Part shown: positions 8,310 through 17,568 of the stretch, in pieces | Numbering within the stretch: position 1 is the stretch's first letter | Layout of the letters: every line of letters starts with the position of its first letter | Origin: Rathayibacter sp. VKM Ac-2856 | Lineage (GTDB): Bacteria > Actinomycetota > Actinomycetes > Actinomycetales > Microbacteriaceae | DNA length: 64,000 bases | Assembly: GCF_013205055.1 (NCBI RefSeq) | Contig: NZ_JABMLF010000003.1 | Coordinates: 248,001 to 312,000, forward strand | Direction: 5' to 3' | Made by a program: the position numbers and the translations under genes | The notes under the pieces: generated by a model | What the model was told of the DNA's origin: nothing | The model's database searches: none | Seen by the model: only the letters and a program-made list of their open reading frames with translations

Positions 8310-9136
8310 TCGGGTACGCCTCCTCGAGCGATGATCGACCGCGCCTCGAGGCGGGGTCGCAGATAGCCGTAGCAGTAGATCGGGAAGGCCAGCCACAGGG
8401 AGGGCCGGCGCAGGACGCGCTTCAGCAGCGCGACCGGGCCGCCGCCGCCGGGGCCGGACTGCTCGGGCACGAGACCGGACGCCGCGAGCTGGGCGTTGCC
8501 GATCGCGATGCGGACGGTGCGCTTGATCTGGTTGCGCATCCGGCGCGGGGCCTTCACGGAGAAGGACCGGCCGGGGAGCGTCAGCCGCTCCTCGGGGGTG
8601 AAGAGCTGCTGGACGAAGCGGTCGTCGGCGATGATCTCGGGGAAGGCGCCGAAGCGGCTCCGCCCCTCGGCCGAGAGGCCGTAGATCCCGGAGCCGACGA
8701 GGCCAGGGGCCCGGTAGTCGGAGAGCTCCCAGATCGAGTAGTGGGCGCGGACGGGCCAGGAGGCCCCGCGGGTGTCGACGCGGAACTCCGGCGCGGCGGC
8801 GAGCGGTCCGCCGGGGCGGGCCAGCTCGTCGCCGAGCGCCAGGAGCGTCTCGGCCGACACCGACACGTCGGCGTCCACGTAGATCCGCGGGAGCACCGTG
8901 GCGATCTCGTCGGCCGCGTTGAGGCCGGCGATCTTCGACGCCCGGGGCGTCTCCGCCACCAGGATCCGCGGATCGACGGCCCGGGCCACGGCCGCGGTGT
9001 CGTCGGTGCAGCCGTTCGCGCCGACCACGATCTCGAGCCGGCCCTCCGGGTCCCCGTCCACGAGGGCGCGGAGGAGCCGGGCGATCACCGCCCCCTCGTC
9101 GTGCGCGGGGATGACGACGCTGACGCGGGCGCTCAC
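8279..9136 (-). CDS. GT2 family glycosyltransferase
   Basis: The 285-residue protein begins VSARVSVVIPAHDEG, the canonical N-terminus of a GT2 (GT-A fold) enzyme, with the nucleotide-binding VGANGCTDDT and the acidic DADVSV motif near residue 90. IADDRFV around residue 165 is the ED-like catalytic region. It is cytoplasmic, perhaps membrane-associated by its C-terminus (LWLAFPIYCYGYL). The GTG start at 9136 overlaps the polymerase stop codon (GTGA). It probably builds the repeat unit that the adjacent flippase exports. Confidence 0.85.
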   Translation of the reverse strand: MSARVSVVIPAHDEGAVIARLLRALVDGDPEGRLEIVVGANGCTDDTAAVARAVDPRILVAETPRASKIAGLNAADEIATVLPRIYVDADVSVSAETLLALGDELARPGGPLAAAPEFRVDTRGASWPVRAHYSIWELSDYRAPGLVGSGIYGLSAEGRSRFGAFPEIIADDRFVQQLFTPEERLTLPGRSFSVKAPRRMRNQIKRTVRIAIGNAQLAASGLVPEQSGPGGGGPVALLKRVLRRPSLWLAFPIYCYGYLRPRLEARSIIARGGVPEWNRDETTRA

Positions 9137-10803
9137 GACTCGATCGGAGCCGGCTTGCGGACGACGTGAGCGCCGACGTGCGAGCCGAGGGCGGGCTGAC
9201 CCACCGGGATGTGCGGACCGCCGCGGGTGAACGCGGAGACGTGCCCCGCCTCCTCCGGCGACAGACGTCGACGGGTCGACTTCCGCGGCGCCTCCGTGAG
9301 CACCCAGGCCCCGACGGCCAGGAGGATCCAGAAGAGCATGAAGGCCTGGAAGAAACCGAAGGCGTCGTAGAAGTACGCGGCGACCGTGTAGCCGAGCAGC
9401 AGGATCGCGATCGCGAACGCGAGGCTCGCGTACTGCGGGGTCGTCGTGCTCTTGAACGAGTAGCGCAGCAGCATCACGATCGGCACCAGGAACAGCACGG
9501 CCAGGCCGATGACGCCCACGGCGCCGCCGTCGAGCAGCGTGCCCAGCCACTGGTTGTCGAGGATGAACGCGTTCTTGTCCTCGCCGACCACGATGCGGCT
9601 GCCGACTCCGGTGCCGAAGAAGGGGTGCTCGCGCACGATCGCCATCGCCGGCTCGAGGTCGGCCAGACGGCCCGCGCCCGCCATGCCCGCGGAGGTGTAC
9701 TGCGAGGCGATGAGGGCGTCGGGGTCGAGGAACGAGCCGATCATGTCCGTGAGGATCTTCGGGATCAGCACGAAGCCGAGACCGAGGACCGGGATCATGC
9801 CGAGCAGCAGGTAGCCGCCGATCTTCGGCCGCAGGATCAGCGTGAGCAGGAACATCACGCCGAGGGTGACGATCGCCGTGCGGGAGACCGCGGTGACGAC
9901 GCCGAGCAGCAGCGCGAGGATCGTGCCGTAGTAGATGATCCGGCGGTTGATCTCGTTGAAGGGCCAGCGGGCGTACTTCGAGAGGTAGATCGCGATCGGG
10001 ATCATCATGGTGAACATGACGGCCAGGGCGATCGGGTGCTGCGACGAGCCGAACGAGCGGTAGCCGCCCGCGCGGTAGGCCTCCTGCTCGGCGCCGAGGC
10101 GCTCGAGCGGCAGGAACTTGTCGAGCATCGTGAAGATGTTCTGCTGCGTCGCGCGCTCGATGACGGCGAAGAAGGCGACGACCACGGCCGACCAGACCAG
10201 GAAGGTCAGGAAGGCCTCGATCAGCTTCTCGTTGCGCATCACGAGCCGGGCCACGAAGAAGACCGACAGCATCAGCAGGTCGTTGACGATCGCGCCGGCG
10301 ACCCCGCTGCCGAGGTTGCCCTCGGAGATGAACTGCACGTTCGCCGCGATCGAGAGCAGGCTCGAGGCGACCCAGATGCCGATCGGCCAGCCGAACGCGG
10401 CCGGGCGCCAGACGAAGACCGGGTCGATCATCAGCGCGACGATGGCCGCGACGACCATCAGCACGATGACGAGCCGGTACGGCTCCAGGGCGAATCCGAG
10501 CGGGATCGGCAGGGCGTAGTACCGGACCGGGATGAACATGATCACGCCGAGCAGGACGATGAACGCCCCGGTCCAGTTGAAGACGAGCTTGCGCGTCAGG
10601 TACAGGAACGAGATCCCGAAGAGGATCGCCCCCGCGTACAGCGGATTGAGGTAGTAGACCGCTGCGACGGCGACGGCCGCGAGCAGGACGGTCGCCAGGA
10701 CGGCGCGGACCGTGAAGGTCCGGCGGACGAGGATCTCACCCGCGTAGGGGTCGTCGTTCCCGGGGACCCCGAGTGGGGTCCCCTTCAGAGTCTGCGTGCT
10801 CAT
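9133..10803 (-). CDS. O-antigen ligase/Wzy-like polysaccharide polymerase
   Basis: The 556-residue product has about 12 transmembrane helices and a long periplasmic-type loop containing HPFFGTGVGS, characteristic of the Wzy_C/O-antigen ligase superfamily. The N-terminal 25 residues and the C-terminal 55 residues are polar. Its role would be to link repeat units on the outer face of the membrane. ATG 10803 follows a weak purine tract (TGAGGCGG). It sits between the chain-length gene and the GT2/flippase genes in one minus-strand operon, the normal neighbourhood for such a polymerase. Confidence 0.87.
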   Translation of the reverse strand: MSTQTLKGTPLGVPGNDDPYAGEILVRRTFTVRAVLATVLLAAVAVAAVYYLNPLYAGAILFGISFLYLTRKLVFNWTGAFIVLLGVIMFIPVRYYALPIPLGFALEPYRLVIVLMVVAAIVALMIDPVFVWRPAAFGWPIGIWVASSLLSIAANVQFISEGNLGSGVAGAIVNDLLMLSVFFVARLVMRNEKLIEAFLTFLVWSAVVVAFFAVIERATQQNIFTMLDKFLPLERLGAEQEAYRAGGYRSFGSSQHPIALAVMFTMMIPIAIYLSKYARWPFNEINRRIIYYGTILALLLGVVTAVSRTAIVTLGVMFLLTLILRPKIGGYLLLGMIPVLGLGFVLIPKILTDMIGSFLDPDALIASQYTSAGMAGAGRLADLEPAMAIVREHPFFGTGVGSRIVVGEDKNAFILDNQWLGTLLDGGAVGVIGLAVLFLVPIVMLLRYSFKSTTTPQYASLAFAIAILLLGYTVAAYFYDAFGFFQAFMLFWILLAVGAWVLTEAPRKSTRRRLSPEEAGHVSAFTRGGPHIPVGQPALGSHVGAHVVRKPAPIES

Positions 10804-10817
10804 CTGCTGCGACCGCC

Positions 10818-11687
10818 TCAGGTGGCGCTGCGCTTCCCGGAGGAGGCCAGCTCACCCGACCCGGCGGTGTTCTCGGGGGCGGTGCCGAGGGCGGCGGGGC
10901 GCCGGCCGTCCTCGGACGCGGTGCCGGTCAGGGCCGGGCCGCGCCGGAAGGACTCGCCGCGGCGCTGGCTGCCGCGGTTGGCGGTGACGCGCTCCCGCGA
11001 GATGCGGATGTTGTAGAGGATGAAGGCGAGCGCGATGAAGGCGAGGAAGACGCCGAGACCGGTGATCGCGATCGGGATGATCGGGTTCGACCCCTCCTGC
11101 TCGACAGCGGCGCCCTGGTCGGTGACCTGGAGGGTGACGCGGAGCTCGGGGGCGACGCCCTGGGCGTCCTGCTGGGCGGTGATGTAGCCCTGGAAGATCT
11201 GGGTCGCGGTCTGCGAGATCAGGACGGCGCGGGCCGGGTCGGTCGACTCGCCGACGATCGAGAGGATCGGGAGGCTGAAGCGGCCCGGGTTCTGCTCGGT
11301 GCCGGCCGGCTGCGTGGTGCGGCGGACGGCGGAGAGGGCCTCGGTGTCGGCGAATCCGCCGATGGCCTGCTCGACCTGCGCGCGGATCTCGGAGCCGCTG
11401 ACGATGTACGCGTAGATGACCGCGGTGTTCGTCAGGTCGTTCTGCTGGGCCTCGGAGGTGCCCTCCTGCAGCGCCTGGCCGGGCTCGACCGCCTGGAGCG
11501 GGTTCCGGGAGCCTCCGCCGAGCAGGATCGTGGTGTCGGAGCGGTAGGCCGACTCGGCGCGCGAGACGACCTCACCGTCCTTGACGGTGTATCCGGCGAC
11601 CATGGCGGCCAGGACGGCGACGACGAGGCCGACCGCGAGGAGCCATTTGTAGCTCCAGAGCACTCGAAGGTAAAGGGGGACGGACAT
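10818..11687 (-). CDS. Wzz-like chain-length determinant protein
   Basis: The 289-residue protein has one helix near residues 15-35 (LLAVGLVVAVLAAMVAGY), a long external region, and a second helix near 230-255. This is the two-TM hairpin of polysaccharide co-polymerases (Wzz/CapA/YveK), lacking a cytoplasmic tyrosine-kinase domain. After the second helix comes an unusual 55-residue polar tail rich in Arg, Gly and Ser. It should set polymer length together with the polymerase encoded 14 bases downstream. ATG 11687 is the first gene start of this minus-strand operon. Confidence 0.8.
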   Translation of the reverse strand: MSVPLYLRVLWSYKWLLAVGLVVAVLAAMVAGYTVKDGEVVSRAESAYRSDTTILLGGGSRNPLQAVEPGQALQEGTSEAQQNDLTNTAVIYAYIVSGSEIRAQVEQAIGGFADTEALSAVRRTTQPAGTEQNPGRFSLPILSIVGESTDPARAVLISQTATQIFQGYITAQQDAQGVAPELRVTLQVTDQGAAVEQEGSNPIIPIAITGLGVFLAFIALAFILYNIRISRERVTANRGSQRRGESFRRGPALTGTASEDGRRPAALGTAPENTAGSGELASSGKRSAT

Positions 11688-12143
11688 CTCGGTCTCGACT
11701 TCCAGACGGCGAGGTGTGGGACCTCGGGGACGCGCCGCATGCTCGGAGGTTGCACTGCTGCTGCAATCGATGGAGCAACGCCTCCGTCCATCACGGCGGT
11801 GATGGCGGAACGGGTTATTGCGGCTGTCGAGGTCTGGGACGACGCAAGCCTGGTGCGAAGGGCGGTTTCGGAGCGGTGCAGGTGCGGCGTTCGCACCGGC
11901 CTTCGGGCATGCCTCGAAGGGGCCGGAACGAGCACAGAACCGGGACCCCACTGAGTGCGGTGCCCCGACACACTCATTGTGACCATAACCCACGGCATGC
12001 GGATGCCGGAAGTATTGCGGCTGTGTTAAGTCTGCGGGAGCGACGACTCGCCGAGCCGGGAGTGGACTTGCGTTCCTCTCAGGTGGTCGAGGATGGTGGC
12101 TAAAGTTCATTCCTGAGCGCGCCGCCCTCACGACAGGAGACGC
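11688..12143. promoter_or_regulatory. divergent control region between the two polysaccharide operons
   Basis: This 456-base region lies between divergently transcribed operons and is noticeably richer in A+T than the genes around it (for example 11965-12030). The minus strand holds TTATGGTCACAATGA (around 11980-11995), whose TATGGT resembles other TANNNT -10 elements here. The plus strand has TAAAGT near 12102 shortly before the ACAGGAG ribosome-binding site. No gene is seen. Promoters for both operons must lie here, but the exact assignment is tentative. Confidence 0.45.
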
Positions 12144-13553
12144 ATGGATGATGAGCACCAGTGCTCCACCACTGCCGCAGACCCACCCGACCGCCGACAC
12201 ACCGAGCACGACAGCACCGACCGAGACCTCGACGCTCCTCTGACGAGCGTCCCGTCCGTCGCGCCCGCTGACGCACGGCCGTCCGCCGGGGCGCCCCTGT
12301 CGATCCTCTACTCGTTCCCGCACGGCATCGGCTCGCCGGGCATCGGCTGGACCGCGCTGCACCAGGTCCGCTCCCTCGTCGCCGCCGGCCACCGCGTCAC
12401 CGTCGTCGCTGCCTCGATCACGGAGCAGCTCGGCCCGGTCGCTCGCGCCGTGACCACCCTCACCGTCGGCGGGGTCCGCCTGCCGCACCGCCTCTTCGGC
12501 CGCAGCCGCTCCATCGCTCACCACGACCGCGTCACCGCGCGGATCCTGGCCGAGGGCGACTACGACGTCGTGCACGGCTGGCCGTGGGGCTCGGCCCGCA
12601 CCTTCGACGAGGCCGCCCGCCAGGGCGTGCCCTCGGTGCGCGAGGCCCCGAACACCCACACCGCGCACGCCTTCGAGGTCGTCGCGGAGGAGTACGAGCG
12701 CCTGGGCATCACGCCGCCCCCCGGCTCCCCCCACACCTACAACGCGGTGCGCCTGCGCCGCGAGGAGCGCGAGTGGGCCGCGGCGACCGCGATCCTCGTG
12801 CCGTCCGCCTCGGTCGAGAGCACCTTCCTCGAGAAGGGCTTCTCGCCGCGCAAGCTCCTGCGCCACCGCTACGGCGCCGAGGTCGACACGACCCGCTCGT
12901 TCGACCCGGACCCGCGCGACGAGCCCGACCACGTCTTCACCGCGGTCTTCGTCGGTCGGATCGAGCCGCGCAAGGGCCTGCTCTACGCGCTGCAGGCCTG
13001 GCAGGAGTCGACGGCCAGCACCACCGGCCGCTTCCGCGTCTACGGCGACTTCACCCCGGGCTACCGGGAGCGCCTCGCCGGACTTCTCGAGCAGCCGAGC
13101 GTCGAGCTGTGCGGCTTCACGGGCGATGTCGCCGGGGTGTTCGCGAACGCGGACGTGCTGATCCTGCCGACCATCGAGGAGGGCAGCGCCCTGGTCACCT
13201 CGGAGGCGCAGGCCGCCGGCTGCGTGCCGCTGGTCTCCTCCGCCGCCGGGGCGAACCTCGAGGACGGCGTGCAGGGGCTAGTGCACGAGCCGCGCGACGT
13301 GGAGACGCTCACCGCGCACCTCGATCTGGTCTCCTCCGACCGCGCCCTGCTCGCGCGCCTGCGCCGCGCCGCCCTGGACAACCGCGACAACCTGACCTGG
13401 GAGCGCGCGAGCGTCGACCTCGTGGCCGCGTACCGCGCCGCGATGGTGCTCGTCCGCGAGGACCGCGACGCCGCCGCCGCCGACCGCTCCGACGACCGAC
13501 CCGCCGACCGCTCCGCCTCCGACGACCGCTCCGACCAGCCGAGGACGCCGTGA
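12144..13553 (+). CDS. glycosyltransferase family 4
   Basis: The 469-residue protein has a disordered N-terminus (1-50). A GT4 enzyme follows: the N-domain starts SILYSFPHGIGSPGIGWT, and the C-domain starts FVGRIEPRKGLLYALQAW and contains LPTIEEGSALVTSEAQAAG, the E-x7-E nucleotide-sugar binding motif. The C-terminal 30 residues are Asp/Arg-rich repeats. ACAGGAG four bases before ATG 12144 fixes the start. It is the first gene of a plus-strand operon of six genes, each overlapping the next or nearly so. The enzyme would add a sugar with retention of configuration; donor unknown. Confidence 0.87.
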   Translation: MDDEHQCSTTAADPPDRRHTEHDSTDRDLDAPLTSVPSVAPADARPSAGAPLSILYSFPHGIGSPGIGWTALHQVRSLVAAGHRVTVVAASITEQLGPVARAVTTLTVGGVRLPHRLFGRSRSIAHHDRVTARILAEGDYDVVHGWPWGSARTFDEAARQGVPSVREAPNTHTAHAFEVVAEEYERLGITPPPGSPHTYNAVRLRREEREWAAATAILVPSASVESTFLEKGFSPRKLLRHRYGAEVDTTRSFDPDPRDEPDHVFTAVFVGRIEPRKGLLYALQAWQESTASTTGRFRVYGDFTPGYRERLAGLLEQPSVELCGFTGDVAGVFANADVLILPTIEEGSALVTSEAQAAGCVPLVSSAAGANLEDGVQGLVHEPRDVETLTAHLDLVSSDRALLARLRRAALDNRDNLTWERASVDLVAAYRAAMVLVREDRDAAAADRSDDRPADRSASDDRSDQPRTP

Positions 13554-14545
13554 CCGCTCCCGCCCCGACATCCGGGGCCCTGGCCCCCCGCGACGTCTCG
13601 ATCATCCTGTGCACGCGCGAGCGGCCCGACATGCTGCGGGAGGCCCTCGCGTCGATCGCGGCGGGCACCGACCCCGCGGTCGAGGTGATCGTCGTCGACT
13701 CCGCGTCGACCGACGCCCGCACCCGCGAGGTCGCTCTCGCGGCGGGCACCCGCTACGTGCGCACCGACACCAAGGGCCTCTCGATCGCCCGCAACATCGG
13801 GCTCGACGCGAGCGACCGGCGGATCGTCGTCTACACGGACGACGACTGCGCGCCGACGCCGGGCTGGATCGAGGCGCTGCTGCGGGCGTTCGAGGACGAG
13901 CACGTCACCGTGGCGACCGGGCGGATGCTCGACCACACCCTCGTCGACACCGACGTGGCGCCGACCGACCGCATCGTCTACCGCAGCGCCGTCCGCGGGC
14001 TCGACGCCGGCCACGGCGCGGTGATGGCCTTCCGCCGCGACGTCCTGCAGACCCTCGGCGCCTTCGACGACACCCTCGGGGCGGGCCGCTACCTGGCCGG
14101 CGCCGAGGACCTCGACATCTTCTGCCGCGCCCTCGCCGCGGGCGGCACCGCGGTCTTCGTGCCCGACAGCGTCGTCCTGCACGTCAACACCCGCAACCCC
14201 GTCGCGTATCGGCGCCTGATGCGCGGCTACGGCCTCGGCCTCGGCGCGCTCGTGGGCAAGTGGTGGCGCCTGTCGCCGAAGGTCGGCGCCCGCCTGACCG
14301 CGACCCTCGCCGTGCGCAGCGGCCGGCGCCTGGTGCGCTCGGCGAAGCGGCGCGGCCGCGGCGCGCGCGACGAGCTCGCGATGGTCGAGGGCATCCTGCG
14401 CGGCTACCTCCGCTCGCGCCACCTCCGTCTCTCCGGCTCGACGTTCGTCGACGAGTACCCGCCGACGCCGATCCGGCTGCAGACCGGCCCCACGTCTGCA
14501 GGCCCCGCGTCGGCCGGCTCGGCGCCCGCCGGCACCCCGAGCTGA
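13550..14545 (+). CDS. GT2 family glycosyltransferase
   Basis: The 331-residue protein opens with a short Ala/Pro linker, then VSIILCTRERPDML and VDSASTDARTREV, a GT-A fold of the GT2 family. VYTDDDCAPTPGWIEA carries the metal-binding DxD around residue 102, and AGAEDLDIFCR supplies the ED acidic pair. The GTG start overlaps the previous stop (GTGA). The C-terminal third (KWWRLSPKVGARL...) is basic and may bind the membrane. It takes part in repeat-unit assembly; the specific linkage cannot be told. Confidence 0.85.
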   Translation: MTAPAPTSGALAPRDVSIILCTRERPDMLREALASIAAGTDPAVEVIVVDSASTDARTREVALAAGTRYVRTDTKGLSIARNIGLDASDRRIVVYTDDDCAPTPGWIEALLRAFEDEHVTVATGRMLDHTLVDTDVAPTDRIVYRSAVRGLDAGHGAVMAFRRDVLQTLGAFDDTLGAGRYLAGAEDLDIFCRALAAGGTAVFVPDSVVLHVNTRNPVAYRRLMRGYGLGLGALVGKWWRLSPKVGARLTATLAVRSGRRLVRSAKRRGRGARDELAMVEGILRGYLRSRHLRLSGSTFVDEYPPTPIRLQTGPTSAGPASAGSAPAGTPS

Positions 14546-14583
14546 CCGCTCCCCTCCTCCGCCTCCGACCAGGGAGCACCGCC

Positions 14584-16038
14584 ATGACCCGACACCCTCG
14601 CCGTACCGGGCGACCGCACGCCGAGCCGCTGCGCACCCTCGACGAGAAGTTCGTCTCGAACGCCGTCGTCTACGAGGTCGCCCGGCCCACCGGCTCGATG
14701 ATCATCGACGGCACCCCGTTCCGCCGCGCGGACGGCTCGCTCGACCGCGACCTCGTGTACTCCGCCTGGGAGGCGTTCATCCGCACCTCCCCGTCGGTGC
14801 GGCAGCGGCTAGCCCGCGCGCCGCTCGGGCTGTTCACGCCGTCCTGGGTGTCGGTCGACGAGATCGACGTCCGCGACCACGTGCGCTTCCACCCGGGCGT
14901 CGTCGAGTGGGACCCGCGCCACGTCGAGCTGCTCACCGGCGCCTTCAACGGGCCGATGGATCCGAAGGGGCCGCTCTGGGACATCCTCGTGATCGAGCTC
15001 TCGACCGGGCAGCTCGGCTTCGCGGTGCGGATCCACCACGCGCTGGGCGACGGCATGTTCGGCCTCGTGCTGATCCAGGCGTTCACCTCGGGCGAGCCCA
15101 TCGAGTTCCCGGCGTACACCCGCCGGCCGCTGCGCTTCCCCGACGACCCGCGGCCGCCGCGCGGACCGATCTCGCTCACGCTCGCCGCCCGGCGGCAGAT
15201 CGCGTCGACGCACGCGTCGCTCGCCGACGAGTGGACCGAGTGGAAGCGCAAGCCGCTGAAGAAGCGGATCACCCGCGTCGGCGGGCGCAACATCCGCTCC
15301 GCCCGCGACTGGTGGATCCGCCGCTCGGGACTGCTCGAGCGCAGCATCAAGCCGCGCGACGCCGCGATCCTCACCGTCGACCTCAAGACCGCGAAGTCGG
15401 CGGCCCGCGCGGCCGGCGGCTCGGTCGCCGACCTGACCGTCGCGCTCGCGCTGCACGCCTTCGCCGCGCTGCACCCGGAGCGCCAGGAGATCGCCACCCT
15501 CGTCCCCGTGTCGCCGCGCCGGGAGAAGAACGAGGTCAAGCGCAACCACGTGTCGATGGTGCGCGTCGCCGTGCCGGTGGCGCTCGGTCTCGCGGAGACG
15601 GTGGCGGCGGTGCGCGAGCAGGTGCAGCGCGCCGTCGAGACCGGCGAGAGCGGGATCACCCGCGGGCAGAAGGACTGGCAGGGCTACGCGTCCTACCTCC
15701 CCGTCTTCCTCCGCCCGCGCTGGTTCGGCGGCGCCGAGCTCGCCTCGATGACGCTCTGGCCGGTGACCGAGCCGGACGACGAGGCCGCGGTGTTCGCGAG
15801 CTCCTTCACGAAGCGCCTCGACATCGCGATCTCGGTGCGCTCGGACCTCGACGCCGACCGCTTCATCGACTCCGTCGCCGCCTCGCTGACCGAGATCGGC
15901 GCCCCGGTGATCGATCCGCTCGCGGAGGCCGAGGACGACGCGCCGGCGGACGCCACGGCTTCGAACGACGCGGCCCCGACCGACACGACCGCGGCCGACA
16001 CCCCCACTGACACGACCCCGAACGGAGCCGGCCGATGA
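14584..16038 (+). CDS. WS/DGAT-like O-acyltransferase
   Basis: The 484-residue product matches the wax-ester-synthase/diacylglycerol-acyltransferase superfamily. It has the active-site HHALGDG (HHxxxDG, around residue 155), a first domain with [14 protein letters not shown], and a C-terminal half with a [18 protein letters not shown] segment matching the conserved N-[HQ]-x-S region. The last 40 residues are a low-complexity Asp/Ala/Thr tail. Family members esterify long-chain acyl-CoA to alcohols. Position inside a glycan operon suggests that the acceptor is a sugar, glycolipid or carrier rather than a storage lipid; this is inference. AGGGAG before ATG 14584 fixes the start. Confidence 0.8.
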   Translation: MTRHPRRTGRPHAEPLRTLDEKFVSNAVVYEVARPTGSMIIDGTPFRRADGSLDRDLVYSAWEAFIRTSPSVRQRLARAPLGLFTPSWVSVDEIDVRDHVRFHPGVVEWDPRHVELLTGAFNGPMDPKGPLWDILVIELSTGQLGFAVRIHHALGDGMFGLVLIQAFTSGEPIEFPAYTRRPLRFPDDPRPPRGPISLTLAARRQIASTHASLADEWTEWKRKPLKKRITRVGGRNIRSARDWWIRRSGLLERSIKPRDAAILTVDLKTAKSAARAAGGSVADLTVALALHAFAALHPERQEIATLVPVSPRREKNEVKRNHVSMVRVAVPVALGLAETVAAVREQVQRAVETGESGITRGQKDWQGYASYLPVFLRPRWFGGAELASMTLWPVTEPDDEAAVFASSFTKRLDIAISVRSDLDADRFIDSVAASLTEIGAPVIDPLAEAEDDAPADATASNDAAPTDTTAADTPTDTTPNGAGR

Positions 16039-16568
16039 GCCAGGGCGGCGGACCGCTGCGCACCCTCACCAAGGTGCGCACGTACCTGCAGGCCGTGCGC
16101 CTGCTGCACTTCCACGCGTACAGCCACGCGGACCAGGTGCCGCGGCTCACCCGCGGGGCCGACGTCTCGTTCGCGCCGAACGTGTCGTTCCGGAACGCCG
16201 AGCGGATCACGCTCGGCGCCGGCACCCACATCGGCGAGAACTCGCTCCTCTGGGCGGGCAACAGCACCGGCCGGATCACCCTCGGCGCGAAGTGCCTGCT
16301 GGCGCCGAACGTCACGATCACCGCCTCGAACTACGGCATCGTCCAGGGCACGCCCGTGATGGACCAGCCGAAGATCGAGAAGGACATCGTGATCGGCCGC
16401 GACGTCTGGCTCGGCGCCAACGTCGTCGTCGTCGCGGGCGTCACCATCGGCGACGGCGCGATCGTCGGAGCGGGCGCGGTGGTCACGAAGGACCTGCCGG
16501 CGAACTGCATCGCCGGCGGCGTCCCCGCCAAGGTGATCGGGCAGCGACCGGAGGCCGATCGTGCCTGA
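16035..16568 (+). CDS. hexapeptide-repeat acetyltransferase
   Basis: The 177-residue left-handed beta-helix protein has successive hexapeptides ([36 protein letters not shown]) and the terminal VPAKVIG motif. It belongs to the Maa/NodL/WbbJ acyltransferase group and likely acetylates a sugar hydroxyl using acetyl-CoA. It starts with ATG overlapping the previous stop (ATGA), and the following gene begins within its last codons (16561). It resembles the acyltransferase at 1327 in fold but has a different N-terminus, so the two probably modify different positions. Confidence 0.85.
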   Translation: MSQGGGPLRTLTKVRTYLQAVRLLHFHAYSHADQVPRLTRGADVSFAPNVSFRNAERITLGAGTHIGENSLLWAGNSTGRITLGAKCLLAPNVTITASNYGIVQGTPVMDQPKIEKDIVIGRDVWLGANVVVVAGVTIGDGAIVGAGAVVTKDLPANCIAGGVPAKVIGQRPEADRA

Positions 16569-17568
16569 GGCCGTCGACACCAGCCTCGCGATCGTCGTCG
16601 TCAGCTACAACACCCGGGAGAAGACGCTGGCCTGCCTCGCGTCCATCCCGCTCGGCGACGCCCCGACTCCCCCGCACGTCATCGTGGTCGACAACGGCTC
16701 CGAGGACGGCAGTGCGGAGGCGATCCGCGCCGCGCACCCCGAGGCGACCGTCATCGAGGCGGGCGACAACCTCGGCTTCGCCCGCGGCGTGAACCGCGGC
16801 GTCGCGGCTGCGACCGAGCGCTTCGTGCTGCTGCTCAACCCCGACACGCTCGTGCTCGAGGGCTCCTTCCGCGCGCTGATCGAGTTCGCCGTCGCGAACC
16901 CGCGCTACGGCGTCTACGGCGGGCGCACCCTCCGGCCCGATGGCTCCGTCGACCCCTCGTCCTGCTGGGGCGCGCCGAGCCTGTGGTCGCTGCTGACCTA
17001 CGCGACCATGCTCTCCACCGCCTTCCGCGGCAACCCGCTGCTCGACCCGGAGTCGCTCGGCCGCTGGCAGCGCGACAGCGTGCGCGAGGTGCCGATCATC
17101 ACCGGCTGCCTGCTGCTGATGCCGCGCGACGAGTACGAGCGGGTCGGCCGGCTCGACGAGCGCTTCTTCCTCTACGGCGAGGACGCGGAGTTCTCGATCC
17201 GCGCGCGCCGTGCCGGCCTTCGCCCCGTGATCGTCCCGACCGCCGTGATCGTGCACGACGTCGGCGCCTCCACCCGCGACGCCGCCACCGCGGGCAACTC
17301 CGGTCGCAAGATGTGCATGGTGATGGCGGGCAAGGCCACGATGATCCGCCTCGCGTGGCAGCCGCTGCCCGCCCGGATCGGCATCGCGCTGCTCCAGGCC
17401 GGCGCGCTCGTGCGCTCCCTGCTCGAGACCGCGACGCGCCGCAAGCGCCGCGCCTGGACCGAGGTCTGGCAGCGCCGCGCCGACTGGCGGGTGGGCTACC
17501 CCGAGGCCGAGCGCACGCTGTTCGGCCGGGTGCCCGGCACCGGCGCCTCGACGGAGGCGGCCCGATGA
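16561..17568 (+). CDS. GT2 family glycosyltransferase (rhamnosyltransferase-like)
   Basis: The 335-residue protein starts at GTG 16561. It has the GT2 signature [35 protein letters not shown] (acidic metal site) and [18 protein letters not shown] (ED pair), the order seen in WbbL-type rhamnosyl- and galactofuranosyl-transferases. The C-terminus has an amphipathic basic helix. It overlaps the preceding gene by 8 bases and the next by 4. It likely adds a deoxyhexose or furanose to the lipid-linked unit; donor identity is not readable. Confidence 0.85.
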   Translation: MPEAVDTSLAIVVVSYNTREKTLACLASIPLGDAPTPPHVIVVDNGSEDGSAEAIRAAHPEATVIEAGDNLGFARGVNRGVAAATERFVLLLNPDTLVLEGSFRALIEFAVANPRYGVYGGRTLRPDGSVDPSSCWGAPSLWSLLTYATMLSTAFRGNPLLDPESLGRWQRDSVREVPIITGCLLLMPRDEYERVGRLDERFFLYGEDAEFSIRARRAGLRPVIVPTAVIVHDVGASTRDAATAGNSGRKMCMVMAGKATMIRLAWQPLPARIGIALLQAGALVRSLLETATRRKRRAWTEVWQRRADWRVGYPEAERTLFGRVPGTGASTEAAR

